DNA of 64,000 nucleotides, from the NCBI RefSeq assembly GCF_017876165.1, contig NZ_JAGINQ010000015.1, positions 62,001 through 126,000 of the forward strand, read 5' to 3'. Within the stretch, counting starts at the first letter, position 1. Each line of letters starts with the position of its first letter. The notes beneath the pieces are model-generated. The model made no database searches. It saw only the letters and a list, made by a program, of their open reading frames with translations, and was not told the DNA's origin. A program made the position numbers and the translations under genes. The DNA is from Azospirillum soli (lineage in GTDB: Bacteria > Pseudomonadota > Alphaproteobacteria > Azospirillales > Azospirillaceae). Below, in pieces: positions 27,280 through 35,458 of this stretch.

Positions 27280-27823
27280 CAGGAAAATCGCACTTGCAAC
27301 GTACGGGGGCGCGGGCACTTTCCGCGCCCTTGAGCGTTAGTAAGGGGAAATCCCTGCGGGACTTGTCTCAAACGCGGCGGTTGCAGTCACAAACAAGGGA
27401 CGAGCGAACAAGACCCCGGACCTACGGGGCGCGGACAATTGAGTTTCTGACGGTTGGGGAGGGCGGCGATGGAAATGGCTGCGTTCATCACGGCTGGCGC
27501 CAAGCCCCGCCCCATGTCTGGTCTTCAGGGACCATGCCCCCTGGCGTCTCGCCACCCCCGGCTGAAAATCACTCCCGGCTGGAAATCACCGCCGCCACGC
27601 CGCCGAACGGCATGCATCGGGCGGGTGCGCAACCCAGGCGGTATCTCCGGTTGGGGACGTTCCGCCACGCCTTACACCCATTTTCCACAATTCAGGACGG
27701 TCCGGAATGGACTTTTCCGGCATTATTGAGATGATTACCGACGAATGATCGGTTAATCTCGTCTTAAGGACCCGGAAAGGCCACAGGTCGGCCCATGTCC
27801 GGTACGAGCCAAAGGAGACCGCG
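27280..27823. other. 544-bp intergenic region before ldtR
   Basis: It starts with a perfect 8-bp hairpin GGGCGCGG / CCGCGCCC (27307-27329), probably the end of the hydrolase transcript. A 17-bp tandem repeat (CCCGGCTGAAAATCACT, one or two mismatches in the second copy) lies at 27557-27590. Short frames such as the one from ATG 27469 (87 codons, with GGGAGGG upstream) show no recognisable product. The last 110 bp are AT-rich and hold the probable ldtR promoter. Confidence 0.5.
27733..27758. promoter_or_regulatory. candidate operator upstream of ldtR
   Basis: GATTACCGA-N7-TCGGTTAATC is a near-perfect inverted repeat (one extra T in the right arm), 66 bp before the ldtR start in the AT-rich promoter region. 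MarR-family regulators typically bind such palindromes near their own gene, so autoregulation is a reasonable inference. Confidence 0.4.
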
Positions 27824-28297
27824 GTGCGCAAACCCTACTACGAAAGCATCCTCTTGATTGAACGGCTTCACCGCCACTTTCTTGAGGTGCTTAAGACCGA
27901 GCTGGACCGGCTCGGTATCCAGGACATAAACAACGTCCAGAGCCTGATTCTGTACAACATCGGCGAAGACGAGATGACCGTCGGCGAGTTGACGGCGCGC
28001 GGTTACTATCTCGGCTCGAACGTGTCGTACAACGTGAAGAAGATGGTCGAGAACGGCTACCTGGGGCAGGAGCGTTCGCCGCACGACCGCCGGTCGGTGC
28101 GCGTCCGCCTGTCGGAAAAGGGCCTCGACCTCCGCGAAAAGATCAGCCGCATGTTCGAACGCCACCTGACGGCGTTGGAGAAGGCCGGCTTCAGCGACGA
28201 GGAACTGGTCAAGGCGAACGAGACCCTGCGCAAGCTCGAACGCTTCTGGTCGGCCTCCCTGGACTACAGCGGTTTTCCGCTGACGTCCGCGGCCTGA
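27824..28297 (+). CDS. ldtR: MarR family regulator, LdtR type
   Basis: A protein of 157 aa with a winged helix-turn-helix: helix-turn-helix around MTVGELTARGYYLGSNVSYNV and the wing SPHDRRSVRVRLS. The N-terminus (MRKPYYESILLIERLHRHFL) and the GYYLGSNVSYN motif match LdtR, a regulator in Rhizobiales and relatives that controls an L,D-transpeptidase and stress tolerance. No L,D-transpeptidase gene is adjacent here. The start is GTG at 27824 with AAAGGAGA upstream. Confidence 0.82.
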   Translation: MRKPYYESILLIERLHRHFLEVLKTELDRLGIQDINNVQSLILYNIGEDEMTVGELTARGYYLGSNVSYNVKKMVENGYLGQERSPHDRRSVRVRLSEKGLDLREKISRMFERHLTALEKAGFSDEELVKANETLRKLERFWSASLDYSGFPLTSAA

Positions 28298-28343
28298 TCT
28301 CCAGGTCGCAACCCGCGGTTTCCGGCTCCTGCGTTTGAAACGG

Positions 28344-28377
28344 GCGCGCCCCCGGCATTTCGCCGGTGCGGGCGCGC
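28344..28377 (+). terminator. terminator-like hairpin after ldtR
   Basis: GCGCGCCC-CCGGC-ATTTC-GCCGG-TGC-GGGCGCGC, an almost continuous 13-bp stem 47 bp after the ldtR stop. No T-run follows. Two further GC-rich inverted repeats (ATGCGGCC/GGCCGC near 28389 and CCCGCCG/CGGCGGG near 28458) follow before the antiporter gene. Confidence 0.5.
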
Positions 28378-28547
28378 TCCGAGTCGGTATGCGGCCCAAT
28401 CCGGCCGCGTATGCTTGAGTGAAATTTCCTCAAATCATATCCAGTTTTCGAGTACGCCCGCCGCGCCGCGGCGGGTGAGCTTCCGCGAGCCGAATTCCTC
28501 CTTTCGGCGTTGATCCTCCGTGAATGGACGGAGTTGGCCGGAAGCGC

Positions 28548-29825
28548 ATGTCCTCCTACATCGTCGCTCTTGTCTGCGTGGGCTTCCTGATTCTGCTGGT
28601 GGCATGGCTGCCGATGCTGTTGAAGGAACTGCCGCTGTCGCTGCCCATCGTCTGCGTTGTTTTCGGCTTTCTCGTCTTCCAGGCGGCCGGCCTTGAAACG
28701 CCCGACCCGCTCAAATACCCCGTGGCGACGGAGCGGCTGACCGAGCTGATCGTGCTGGTCGCCCTGATGGGCGCGGGCCTGAAGCTGGACCGGGTGCCGG
28801 GATGGCGGTCCTGGATGGTGACGTGGCGGCTGCTCGGCATCACCATGCCGCTGTCGATCCTGCTGATCGCGCTGATCGGTTGGGGCGTGCTGGGCCTGCC
28901 CGTCCCCGTCGCCGTGCTGCTGGGCGCGGCGCTGGCGCCGACCGACCCCGTGCTCGCCTCCGACGTTCAGGTCGGTCCGCCAAAGTCGGGGGAGGAGGAT
29001 GATATCCGCTTCAGCCTGACCTCGGAGGCCGGGCTGAACGACGGTCTTGCCTTTCCCTTCACCAACCTCGCCATCGCCAAGGCGCTCTACAGCACCACGC
29101 CCGGCCTCTGGACGCTGGAGTGGCTGGGCATCGACGTGGTGTGGAAGCTGGCGGCGGGAGTCGGCGTGGGCTGGCTGGTCGGCAAGGCGCTGGGCATCGC
29201 CACCTTCCGGCTGCCGAACCGGGCGAAGCTGTCGCGCACCGGCGACGGTTTCGTGTCGCTGGGGATCACGCTGATCGCCTATGGCGTGACCGAGCTTGCG
29301 CACGGCTATGGCTTCCTGGCCGTCTTCGTCGCCGCCCTGTCCCTGCGCCACGAGGAGCGCAACCACGAGTACCACGAGAAACTCCACGACTTCATCGAGC
29401 AGACCGAGCGTCTTCTGATGATGCTTCTGCTGGTCCTGTTCGGCGGCGCGCTGGCGCGTGGTCTGCTGATCCCGCTGACATGGACCGACGTGATTGCGAC
29501 GATCCTGATCCTGTTCGCGGTGCGGCCCCTGGCCGGTCTGGCCGGGCTGTGGGGCATGCCGATCCCGTTGGGGGAGAAGCTCGCCATCGGCTTCTTCGGC
29601 ATTCGGGGGATGGGGTCCTTCTATTACCTGGCCTTCGCGCTGAACAACGCGCATTTCGGCGTTCCCAACCAGCTTTGGGCGGTGATCGGCTTCGTCGTGC
29701 TGGTGTCCATTGTCGTCCACGGCACCACGGTCACGCCGGTGATGCGCGCGCTCGACCACGCGCGCCGACGGGGTAACCAGCGAGAAGCGGCGGCTGGGGG
29801 GCATGTGCTAGGCCGATCGGGATAA
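28548..29825 (+). CDS. CPA1/NhaP-type cation:proton antiporter
   Basis: An inner-membrane protein of 425 aa with about 12 transmembrane segments. The conserved LAPTDPVLASDVQVG segment contains the Asp of the NhaP/CPA1 ion site, followed by SEAGLNDGLAFP, also typical. FGIRGMGSFYYLAFAL corresponds to the conserved C-terminal membrane region. It presumably exchanges Na+ or K+ for protons; cation preference cannot be read. I chose ATG 28548 because GGAAG precedes it; ATG 28524 is possible. Confidence 0.88.
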   Translation: MSSYIVALVCVGFLILLVAWLPMLLKELPLSLPIVCVVFGFLVFQAAGLETPDPLKYPVATERLTELIVLVALMGAGLKLDRVPGWRSWMVTWRLLGITMPLSILLIALIGWGVLGLPVPVAVLLGAALAPTDPVLASDVQVGPPKSGEEDDIRFSLTSEAGLNDGLAFPFTNLAIAKALYSTTPGLWTLEWLGIDVVWKLAAGVGVGWLVGKALGIATFRLPNRAKLSRTGDGFVSLGITLIAYGVTELAHGYGFLAVFVAALSLRHEERNHEYHEKLHDFIEQTERLLMMLLLVLFGGALARGLLIPLTWTDVIATILILFAVRPLAGLAGLWGMPIPLGEKLAIGFFGIRGMGSFYYLAFALNNAHFGVPNQLWAVIGFVVLVSIVVHGTTVTPVMRALDHARRRGNQREAAAGGHVLGRSG

Positions 29826-29930
29826 GCTGTTTGATGTTCTTTCCGTGAGCCGTCCGCGTGGCAAACTGTTCGGCACCGGTGCCAACAAAAAGCGGTGCTT
29901 CGAACGCCGCGCGAAAGGGAACGGGGGGAA

Positions 29931-30686
29931 ATGGCAGGTGACGTGATCCTTGAGACGCGCGGCCTGACCAAGGAGTTCCGTGGGTTCGTCGCCGTGCGCG
30001 ACGTCACCCTGCGGGTACGCCGAGGGTCCATCCACGCGCTGATCGGTCCCAACGGGGCCGGAAAAACTACCGTCTTCAACCTTCTGACCAAGTTTCTTCA
30101 GCCCAGCGCCGGGCAGATCCTCTTCAACGGGCGCGACATCACGGCGGTGAAGCCGGCCGATGTGGCGCGCATGGGCATCATCCGCTCCTTTCAAATCTCC
30201 GCCGTCTTCCCGCACCTGACCGTGCTGGAGAATGTGCGCGTGTCGCTGCAACGGCCGCTCGGCAACTCCTTTCATTTCTGGCGCCCGGAATCGGGCCTCA
30301 ACCGGCTGAACGGCCGGGCCATGGAGTTGCTGGAGGATGTCGGCCTCGCCGGCTACGCCGACCTTCCGGCGGCCGAACTGCCTTACGGCCGCAAGCGCGC
30401 GCTGGAGATCGCCACGACGCTGGCCCTGGAACCGGAGATGATGCTGCTGGACGAGCCCATGGCCGGCATGGGGCACGAGGACATCGGGCGCATTGCCGCG
30501 CTGATCAAGCGGGTCTCGGCCAACCGCACCATCCTGATGGTGGAACACAACCTGTCCGTCGTTTCCGACCTGTCGGACTGGATCACCGTGCTCGCCCGTG
30601 GGGAGGTTCTGGCCGAGGGCGCCTATTCCGACGTCTCGCGCCACCCGAAGGTGCGGGAAGCCTACATGGGGAGTGCCCATGCCTGA
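29931..30686 (+). CDS. livG: branched-chain amino acid-type ABC transporter ATP-binding protein (LivG family)
   Basis: A protein of 251 aa with Walker A (GPNGAGKT), a long insertion between Q-loop and signature typical of LivG, a degenerate signature (ELPYGRKRALEIA), Walker B (MMLLDEPMAGM) and switch His (MVEHNLS). The signature reads PYGRKR rather than LSGGQ, common in LivG. First gene of a G-F-K-H-M transport operon; overlaps the next ATPase by 8 bp. Start ATG 29931 follows GGGGGG. The natural substrate may be an amino acid, amide or other small compound. Confidence 0.88.
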   Translation: MAGDVILETRGLTKEFRGFVAVRDVTLRVRRGSIHALIGPNGAGKTTVFNLLTKFLQPSAGQILFNGRDITAVKPADVARMGIIRSFQISAVFPHLTVLENVRVSLQRPLGNSFHFWRPESGLNRLNGRAMELLEDVGLAGYADLPAAELPYGRKRALEIATTLALEPEMMLLDEPMAGMGHEDIGRIAALIKRVSANRTILMVEHNLSVVSDLSDWITVLARGEVLAEGAYSDVSRHPKVREAYMGSAHA

Positions 30687-31386
30687 CGTGGCCATGCTGG
30701 AAATCCGCGACCTGCACGCCTTTTACGGCGAAAGCCATGTGCTGCACGGCGTCAACCTGGAGGTGCGGCAGGGCGAGGTGGTGACGCTGCTCGGCCGCAA
30801 CGGCGCCGGCAAGACCACGACGATGCGCTCGATCATGGGCATCGTCGGCAAGCGCACCGGCTCCATCACCTTCCAGGGCCGCGAGCTGATCGGCATGGCC
30901 CAGCACAAAATCCCGCGCCTGGGCATCGGCTATGTCCCGGAGGAGCGCGGCATCTTCTCGTCGCTGTCGGTCGATGAGAACCTCGTGCTGCCGCCGGTGG
31001 TCAAGGACGGCGGCATGACGGTGCCGCAGATCTACGAGCTGTTCCCCAATCTGAAGGGGCGCGGCACCACCCAGGGCACGCGCCTGTCCGGTGGCGAGCA
31101 GCAGATGCTGGCCATCGCGCGCATCCTGCGCACCGGCGCCACCCTGATCCTGCTGGACGAGCCGACCGAGGGGCTGGCCCCGGTCATCATCGAGCAGATC
31201 GGCGTGGCGGTGCGCAAGCTCAAGCAGCGCGGCTTCACCATCGTGCTCGTCGAACAAAATTTCCGCTTCGCCTCGACCATCGCCGACCGCCATTACGTGA
31301 TGGAGGAAGGCCACGTCGTGGACATGATTCCCAACGACCAGCTCGCCACCAACATGGAGAAGCTTCACGCCTATCTCGGTGTCTGA
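30679..31386 (+). CDS. livF: branched-chain amino acid-type ABC transporter ATP-binding protein (LivF family)
   Basis: Second ATPase of the importer, 235 aa: Walker A (GRNGAGKTTT), signature RLSGGEQQMLAIAR, Walker B (LILLDEPTEGLAP) and switch region VEQNFRFA. LivF members are shorter than LivG and have this EGLAP motif. Its ATG lies inside the end of livG (8-bp overlap), implying coupled translation and a heterodimeric ATPase. Confidence 0.9.
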   Translation: MPDVAMLEIRDLHAFYGESHVLHGVNLEVRQGEVVTLLGRNGAGKTTTMRSIMGIVGKRTGSITFQGRELIGMAQHKIPRLGIGYVPEERGIFSSLSVDENLVLPPVVKDGGMTVPQIYELFPNLKGRGTTQGTRLSGGEQQMLAIARILRTGATLILLDEPTEGLAPVIIEQIGVAVRKLKQRGFTIVLVEQNFRFASTIADRHYVMEEGHVVDMIPNDQLATNMEKLHAYLGV

Positions 31387-31422
31387 GCTGACAACCACAA
31401 AGCTGAACGGGGAGGGATGGAA

Positions 31423-32652
31423 ATGATTGCACGTCTTTTGACGGGGGCCGCGCTGGCCGCACTGGCTGTCGGTACAACGGCTGTCGGCACGGCGCACGCC
31501 CAGCAAGGCAAGGTTTCCGGTGACGTCATTAAGATCGGCGTTCTGAACGACCGCTCCGGCCTCTACGCCGACCTGGGCGGCGAAGGCTCGGTCGTCGCCG
31601 TCCGCATGGCGGTGGAGGAGATGGGCGGCAAGGTGCTCGGCAAGTCCATCGAGGTCATCGCCGCCGACCACCAGAACAAGCCGGACATCGGTTCCAACAT
31701 CTCGCGCGAATGGATCGACCGCGACGGCGTGGACGTGATCGTGGACGTGCCGAACTCCGGTGTCGCGCTGGCCGTGCAGGAGGTAACGCGCGAAAAGAAG
31801 AAGGTCTTCCTGGCGGAAGGCCCGGCGACGTCACGCCTGACCGGTGACGCCTGCTCGCCGACCGGCGTTCACTGGGCCTACGACACCCGTGCGCTGGCGG
31901 TCGGCACCGGCCGCGCCATGGTGCAGGAAGGCGGCAAGTCCTGGTTCTTCCTGACCGCCGACTACGCCTTCGGCCATCAGCTTGAAGCCGACACGGCGGC
32001 CGAGGTGAAGAAGGCCGGCGGCACGATCAAGGGTTCCGTCCGCGCCCCGCTGAACACGGCGGACTTCTCCTCCTTCCTGTTGCAGGCGCAATCCTCCGGC
32101 GCCGACGTCATCGGCCTTGCCAACGCCGGTGGCGACACCATCACCTCCATCAAGCAGGCGTCGGAATTCGGCCTGATGCAGGGCGGCAAGCAGAAGCTGG
32201 CCGGCCTGCTGATCTTCCTGTCCGACGTCCACGCGCTGGGGCTCCAGGTGTCGCAGGACCTCGTCCTGACCACCGGCTTCTATTGGGACATGGACAACGA
32301 GAAGCGCGCCTGGTCGGAGAAGTACAAGGCCAAGACCGGCAAGATGCCGACCATGGTCCAGGCCGGCAGCTATTCGGCCGTGCGCCACTACTTGAAGGCC
32401 ATTGAAGCGGCCGGCACCGATGACGGCCCGGCGGTGGTCGCGAAGATGAAGGAGATGCCGGTCAACGACATGTTCGCCAAGAACGGCAAGATCCTCGCCA
32501 ACGGCCGCATGGTCCACGACATGTATCTGGCCCGCGTGAAGAAGCCCAGCGAGTCCAAGGGCCCGTGGGATTATTACGAGATCATCCGCACCATCCCCGG
32601 CGATGAGGCCTTCGCCAGCATCGCGGAGAGCGGCTGCAAGCTGACGCAGTAA
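31423..32652 (+). CDS. ABC transporter substrate-binding protein (LivK-like)
   Basis: Periplasmic binding protein, 409 aa, with a signal peptide ending near AHAQQG, then the type I two-lobe fold (IKIGVLNDRSGLYADLGG, AADHQNKPDIGSNI). Members sense amino acids, amides or aromatic compounds; the ligand is not evident. GGAGG sits 7 bp before the ATG at 31423, which makes it the better start than the ATG at 31417. A palindromic element separates it from livH. Confidence 0.9.
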   Translation: MIARLLTGAALAALAVGTTAVGTAHAQQGKVSGDVIKIGVLNDRSGLYADLGGEGSVVAVRMAVEEMGGKVLGKSIEVIAADHQNKPDIGSNISREWIDRDGVDVIVDVPNSGVALAVQEVTREKKKVFLAEGPATSRLTGDACSPTGVHWAYDTRALAVGTGRAMVQEGGKSWFFLTADYAFGHQLEADTAAEVKKAGGTIKGSVRAPLNTADFSSFLLQAQSSGADVIGLANAGGDTITSIKQASEFGLMQGGKQKLAGLLIFLSDVHALGLQVSQDLVLTTGFYWDMDNEKRAWSEKYKAKTGKMPTMVQAGSYSAVRHYLKAIEAAGTDDGPAVVAKMKEMPVNDMFAKNGKILANGRMVHDMYLARVKKPSESKGPWDYYEIIRTIPGDEAFASIAESGCKLTQ

Positions 32653-32676
32653 GTCCCGCATCCCTTGCCCGGAAAA

Positions 32677-32715
32677 CCCCTCCCCCCTCGTGGGAGAGGG
32701 GTTGGGGTGAGGGGG
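32677..32715. repeat. palindromic intergenic element, copy 2
   Basis: CCCCTCCC...GGGAGAGGGG followed by TTGGGGTGAGGGGG. The GGGAGAGGG and GGGTGAGGG modules are shared with copies at 43968 and 57711. It lies between the binding-protein gene and the permease gene livH, like REP elements between malE and malF in enterobacteria. Confidence 0.7.
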
Positions 32716-32739
32716 CCGCGACAGCAGGAGGACACGGAC

Positions 32740-33627
32740 ATGTCCACCATCTTCGGCATCCCGCCCCAGGCGCTGTTCGGGCAGCTTTTGCTGGGGCTGA
32801 TCAACGGGTCCTTCTACGCCATGCTCAGCCTTGGGCTGGCGGTCATCTTCGGCCTGCTGAACGTCATCAACTTCGCGCACGGCGCCCTCTACATGCTGGG
32901 CGCCTTCGTTGCGTGGCTGCTGCTGACCCAACTCGGTCTCGGCTACTGGTGGGCGCTGGCGCTGTCGCCGCTGATTGTCGGGGCGTTCGGCGTGGTGCTG
33001 GAAAAGCTCTTCCTCAGCCGGCTTTACAAGCTGGACCACCTCTACGGCCTGCTGCTGACGTTCGGCCTCGCGCTGATCGTCGAAGGCGCCTTCCGCCATT
33101 TCTACGGCGTGTCGGGCCAGCCCTACCCGATTCCCAGGGAATTGACCGGCGGCCAGAACCTCGGCTTCATGTTCCTGCCGAACTATCGGGGCTGGGTGGT
33201 CGTGGCATCGTTGGTCGTGTGCCTCGGCACTTGGTTCGCCATCGAGCGCACCCGGCTCGGCGCCTATCTCCGCGCCGCGACCGAAAATCCTGTCCTCGTC
33301 CAGGCCTTCGGCATCAACGTGCCGGTGATGATCACGCTGACCTACGGCTTCGGCGTCGCGCTGGCGGGACTGGCCGGCGTGCTGGCGGCGCCCATCTATC
33401 AGGTCAGCCCCTTGATGGGCTCCAACCTCATCATCGTGGTGTTCGCGGTGGTGGTGATCGGCGGCATGGGTTCGATTCTCGGCGCCGTGTTGACGGGATA
33501 CAGCCTCGGTCTGTTGGAAGGTTTGACGAAGGTCTTCTATCCGGAGGCGTCCAACATCGTCGTGTTCGTCATCATGGCCGTGGTGCTGATGATCAAGCCC
33601 GCCGGCCTGTTCGGGCGGGAGAGGTGA
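32740..33627 (+). CDS. livH: branched-chain amino acid-type ABC permease (LivH family)
   Basis: Inner-membrane permease of 295 aa with about eight hydrophobic helices. LINGSFYAMLSLGLAVIFGL and VINFAHGALYMLGAF are the standard LivH start. The coupling loop RTRLGAYLRAATENPVLVQAFGI and GGMGSILGAVLTGY are also typical. AGGAGG precedes the ATG. livM follows after 3 bp. Confidence 0.92.
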   Translation: MSTIFGIPPQALFGQLLLGLINGSFYAMLSLGLAVIFGLLNVINFAHGALYMLGAFVAWLLLTQLGLGYWWALALSPLIVGAFGVVLEKLFLSRLYKLDHLYGLLLTFGLALIVEGAFRHFYGVSGQPYPIPRELTGGQNLGFMFLPNYRGWVVVASLVVCLGTWFAIERTRLGAYLRAATENPVLVQAFGINVPVMITLTYGFGVALAGLAGVLAAPIYQVSPLMGSNLIIVVFAVVVIGGMGSILGAVLTGYSLGLLEGLTKVFYPEASNIVVFVIMAVVLMIKPAGLFGRER

Positions 33628-33630
33628 GGC

Positions 33631-34608
33631 ATGGCAACCGAAACCCATGGTGTGAGCCGCGAAGCGGTCGGCAGCGGGACGCTGGCGTCCTCGACCGGCG
33701 TCTGGATGCTGGTCGGTCTGGCGATTCTGCTGGCCGCACCCTTCGTTCTGTATCCCGTGTTCCTGATGAAGGTGCTGTGCTTCGCGCTGTTCGCCTGCGC
33801 CTTCAACCTGCTGATCGGCTTCGCCGGCCTTCTGTCCTTCGGCCACGCCGCCTTCTTCGGTGGGGCGGCCTACATCACCGCCCACACGGTGAAGGTCTGG
33901 GGCCTGTCGCCGGAACTCGGCATCCTGCTGGGCGCCGCCTTTTCCGCAACGCTCGGCTTGGTGTTCGGCATGCTGGCGATCCGCCGCCAGGGCATCTACT
34001 TCGCCATGATCACGCTGGCGCTGGCCCAGATGATCTATTTCATGGCCTTGCAGTTGCCCTTCACCCATGGTGAGGACGGCATCCAGGCGGTGCCGCGCGG
34101 CATGCTGTTCGGCGTGATCGACCTGACCCAGCCGCTCGCCATGTACTACACGGTGCTGGTCGTCTTCCTGTTCGGCTTCATCGTGATCTGGCGCACCGTG
34201 CATTCGCCCTTCGGTCAGGTCCTGAAGGCCATCCGTGAAAACGAGCCGCGCGCGATCTCGCTGGGATACCGCACCGACCAGTACAAGCTTCTGGCCTTCG
34301 TTCTCTCCGCCGCGCTGACCGGGCTGGCCGGTGGCACCAAGGCGATCGTCTTCCAGCTCGCCACGCTGACCGACGTGCAGTGGCAGATGTCGGGCGAGGT
34401 CGTGCTGATGACGCTTCTCGGCGGCATGGGCACTCTGTTCGGCCCGGTGATCGGCGCCGCGCTTGTGGTGACTCTGGAGAACTATCTGGCCGCGACCAAC
34501 CTGCCGGTCCCCGTGGTGATCGGCACGATCTTCGTGGTGTGCGTGCTGCTGTTCCGCCGCGGCATCGTCGGCGAGATCATCGCCCGCATGCGTTCCCGCC
34601 GGGGGTAA
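33631..34608 (+). CDS. livM: branched-chain amino acid-type ABC permease (LivM family)
   Basis: Second permease, 325 aa, with eight to ten membrane helices. NLLIGFAGLLSFGHAAFFGG is the LivM hallmark, followed by the coupling loop SPFGQVLKAIRENEPRAISLG and LGGMGTLFGPVIGA. It forms the membrane channel with LivH. Last gene of the operon; the next gene is convergent, 16 bp away. Confidence 0.92.
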   Translation: MATETHGVSREAVGSGTLASSTGVWMLVGLAILLAAPFVLYPVFLMKVLCFALFACAFNLLIGFAGLLSFGHAAFFGGAAYITAHTVKVWGLSPELGILLGAAFSATLGLVFGMLAIRRQGIYFAMITLALAQMIYFMALQLPFTHGEDGIQAVPRGMLFGVIDLTQPLAMYYTVLVVFLFGFIVIWRTVHSPFGQVLKAIRENEPRAISLGYRTDQYKLLAFVLSAALTGLAGGTKAIVFQLATLTDVQWQMSGEVVLMTLLGGMGTLFGPVIGAALVVTLENYLAATNLPVPVVIGTIFVVCVLLFRRGIVGEIIARMRSRRG

Positions 34609-34624
34609 TGCCGGCGGCCCACCA

Positions 34625-35338
34625 TCAGCGCTGCCGTTCCTCCACGAGATCGAGCCAGCGGCGGGTCACCGTGCGGGCGAAGCGTTCCGCCGCCGGCAGA
34701 TGCGTCGCCAGCGCCACGTCGAGGCCGTCGAGCACCGCGCGGTTGCGCTCCCGCGCTTCTTCCCCGAACCGGGACGCCCAGCCCTGGACGATTCCGGCCG
34801 TGGCCTCCGGATGGAACTGGAAGGCGTAGACCGCCGAGCCGAGGCGGAAGGCCTGCCGCTCGCACTCCTCGTTGCGGGCCAGGGGAACGGCGCCGTCCGG
34901 CAGGTCGAAGGTGTCGTAGTGCCACTGCACGAGATGCTGTTGGCGCTCCAGCCCGGCCAGCAGCGGGTCCGACGACGCGGCTTCGGTGAGGTCCACGCGG
35001 GCGACGCCGAGTTCCGCCACAGAATGGCGATAGACGCGGGCACCGAAGGCGCGGGCGGCCAGCTGGGCGCCCAGGCAGATGCCCATCACCGGCCGGTCCT
35101 CGGCGGCGAAGCCACGGATGAGGTCCATCACCTGCGGGAAATGCGGCCCCTGCGCGTCGTCCCAGGCGTCCTGCGGACCCCCCAGAACCACCAGACCGGC
35201 GTAGCCGTCGGGTGCCGGAGGCAAGGCTTCCCCTTCATTCGCGGCGACGGTGACGAGGGTCGCGCCGTACTCGGCCAGCGCCGCGCCGACGATGCCCGCC
35301 GGAGCGGTTCGGTTGTTCTGAACGACCAGAATGCGCAT
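34625..35338 (-). CDS. class I glutamine amidotransferase domain protein
   Basis: A protein of 237 aa with the full GATase1 triad: nucleophile Cys in MGICLGAQ, His and Glu in FQFHPEAT. It is a stand-alone amidotransferase, similar to GMP-synthase-like or gamma-glutamyl hydrolase-like proteins that act on small glutamylated compounds. There is no synthetase partner nearby. Divergent from the 5'-nucleotidase gene. Substrate unknown. Confidence 0.85.
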   Translation of the reverse strand: MRILVVQNNRTAPAGIVGAALAEYGATLVTVAANEGEALPPAPDGYAGLVVLGGPQDAWDDAQGPHFPQVMDLIRGFAAEDRPVMGICLGAQLAARAFGARVYRHSVAELGVARVDLTEAASSDPLLAGLERQQHLVQWHYDTFDLPDGAVPLARNEECERQAFRLGSAVYAFQFHPEATAGIVQGWASRFGEEARERNRAVLDGLDVALATHLPAAERFARTVTRRWLDLVEERQR

Positions 35339-35458
35339 GTCGGTGTATAGTTCCGTGATGAGCCCCGCCTGTCTTAATGATGAGCGGCGGGCCTGAAATC
35401 AAGCGGCGCAACGCGGCTATGCGCGCCACCCGAAAGCCGAGGGGAGACGAAGAAACCG

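Noticed and set aside
27469-27732. 87-codon frame with a good ribosome-binding sequence in the ldtR upstream region
   Set aside because: The product is Pro/Arg-rich with no recognisable feature, and the frame crosses a tandem repeat. It is noted only in the gap description.
31831-34203. About 790-codon antisense frame opposite livK-livH-livM
   Set aside because: Same cause: low-complexity His/Asp/Gln-rich product, no domain, and the plus-strand genes are unambiguous.
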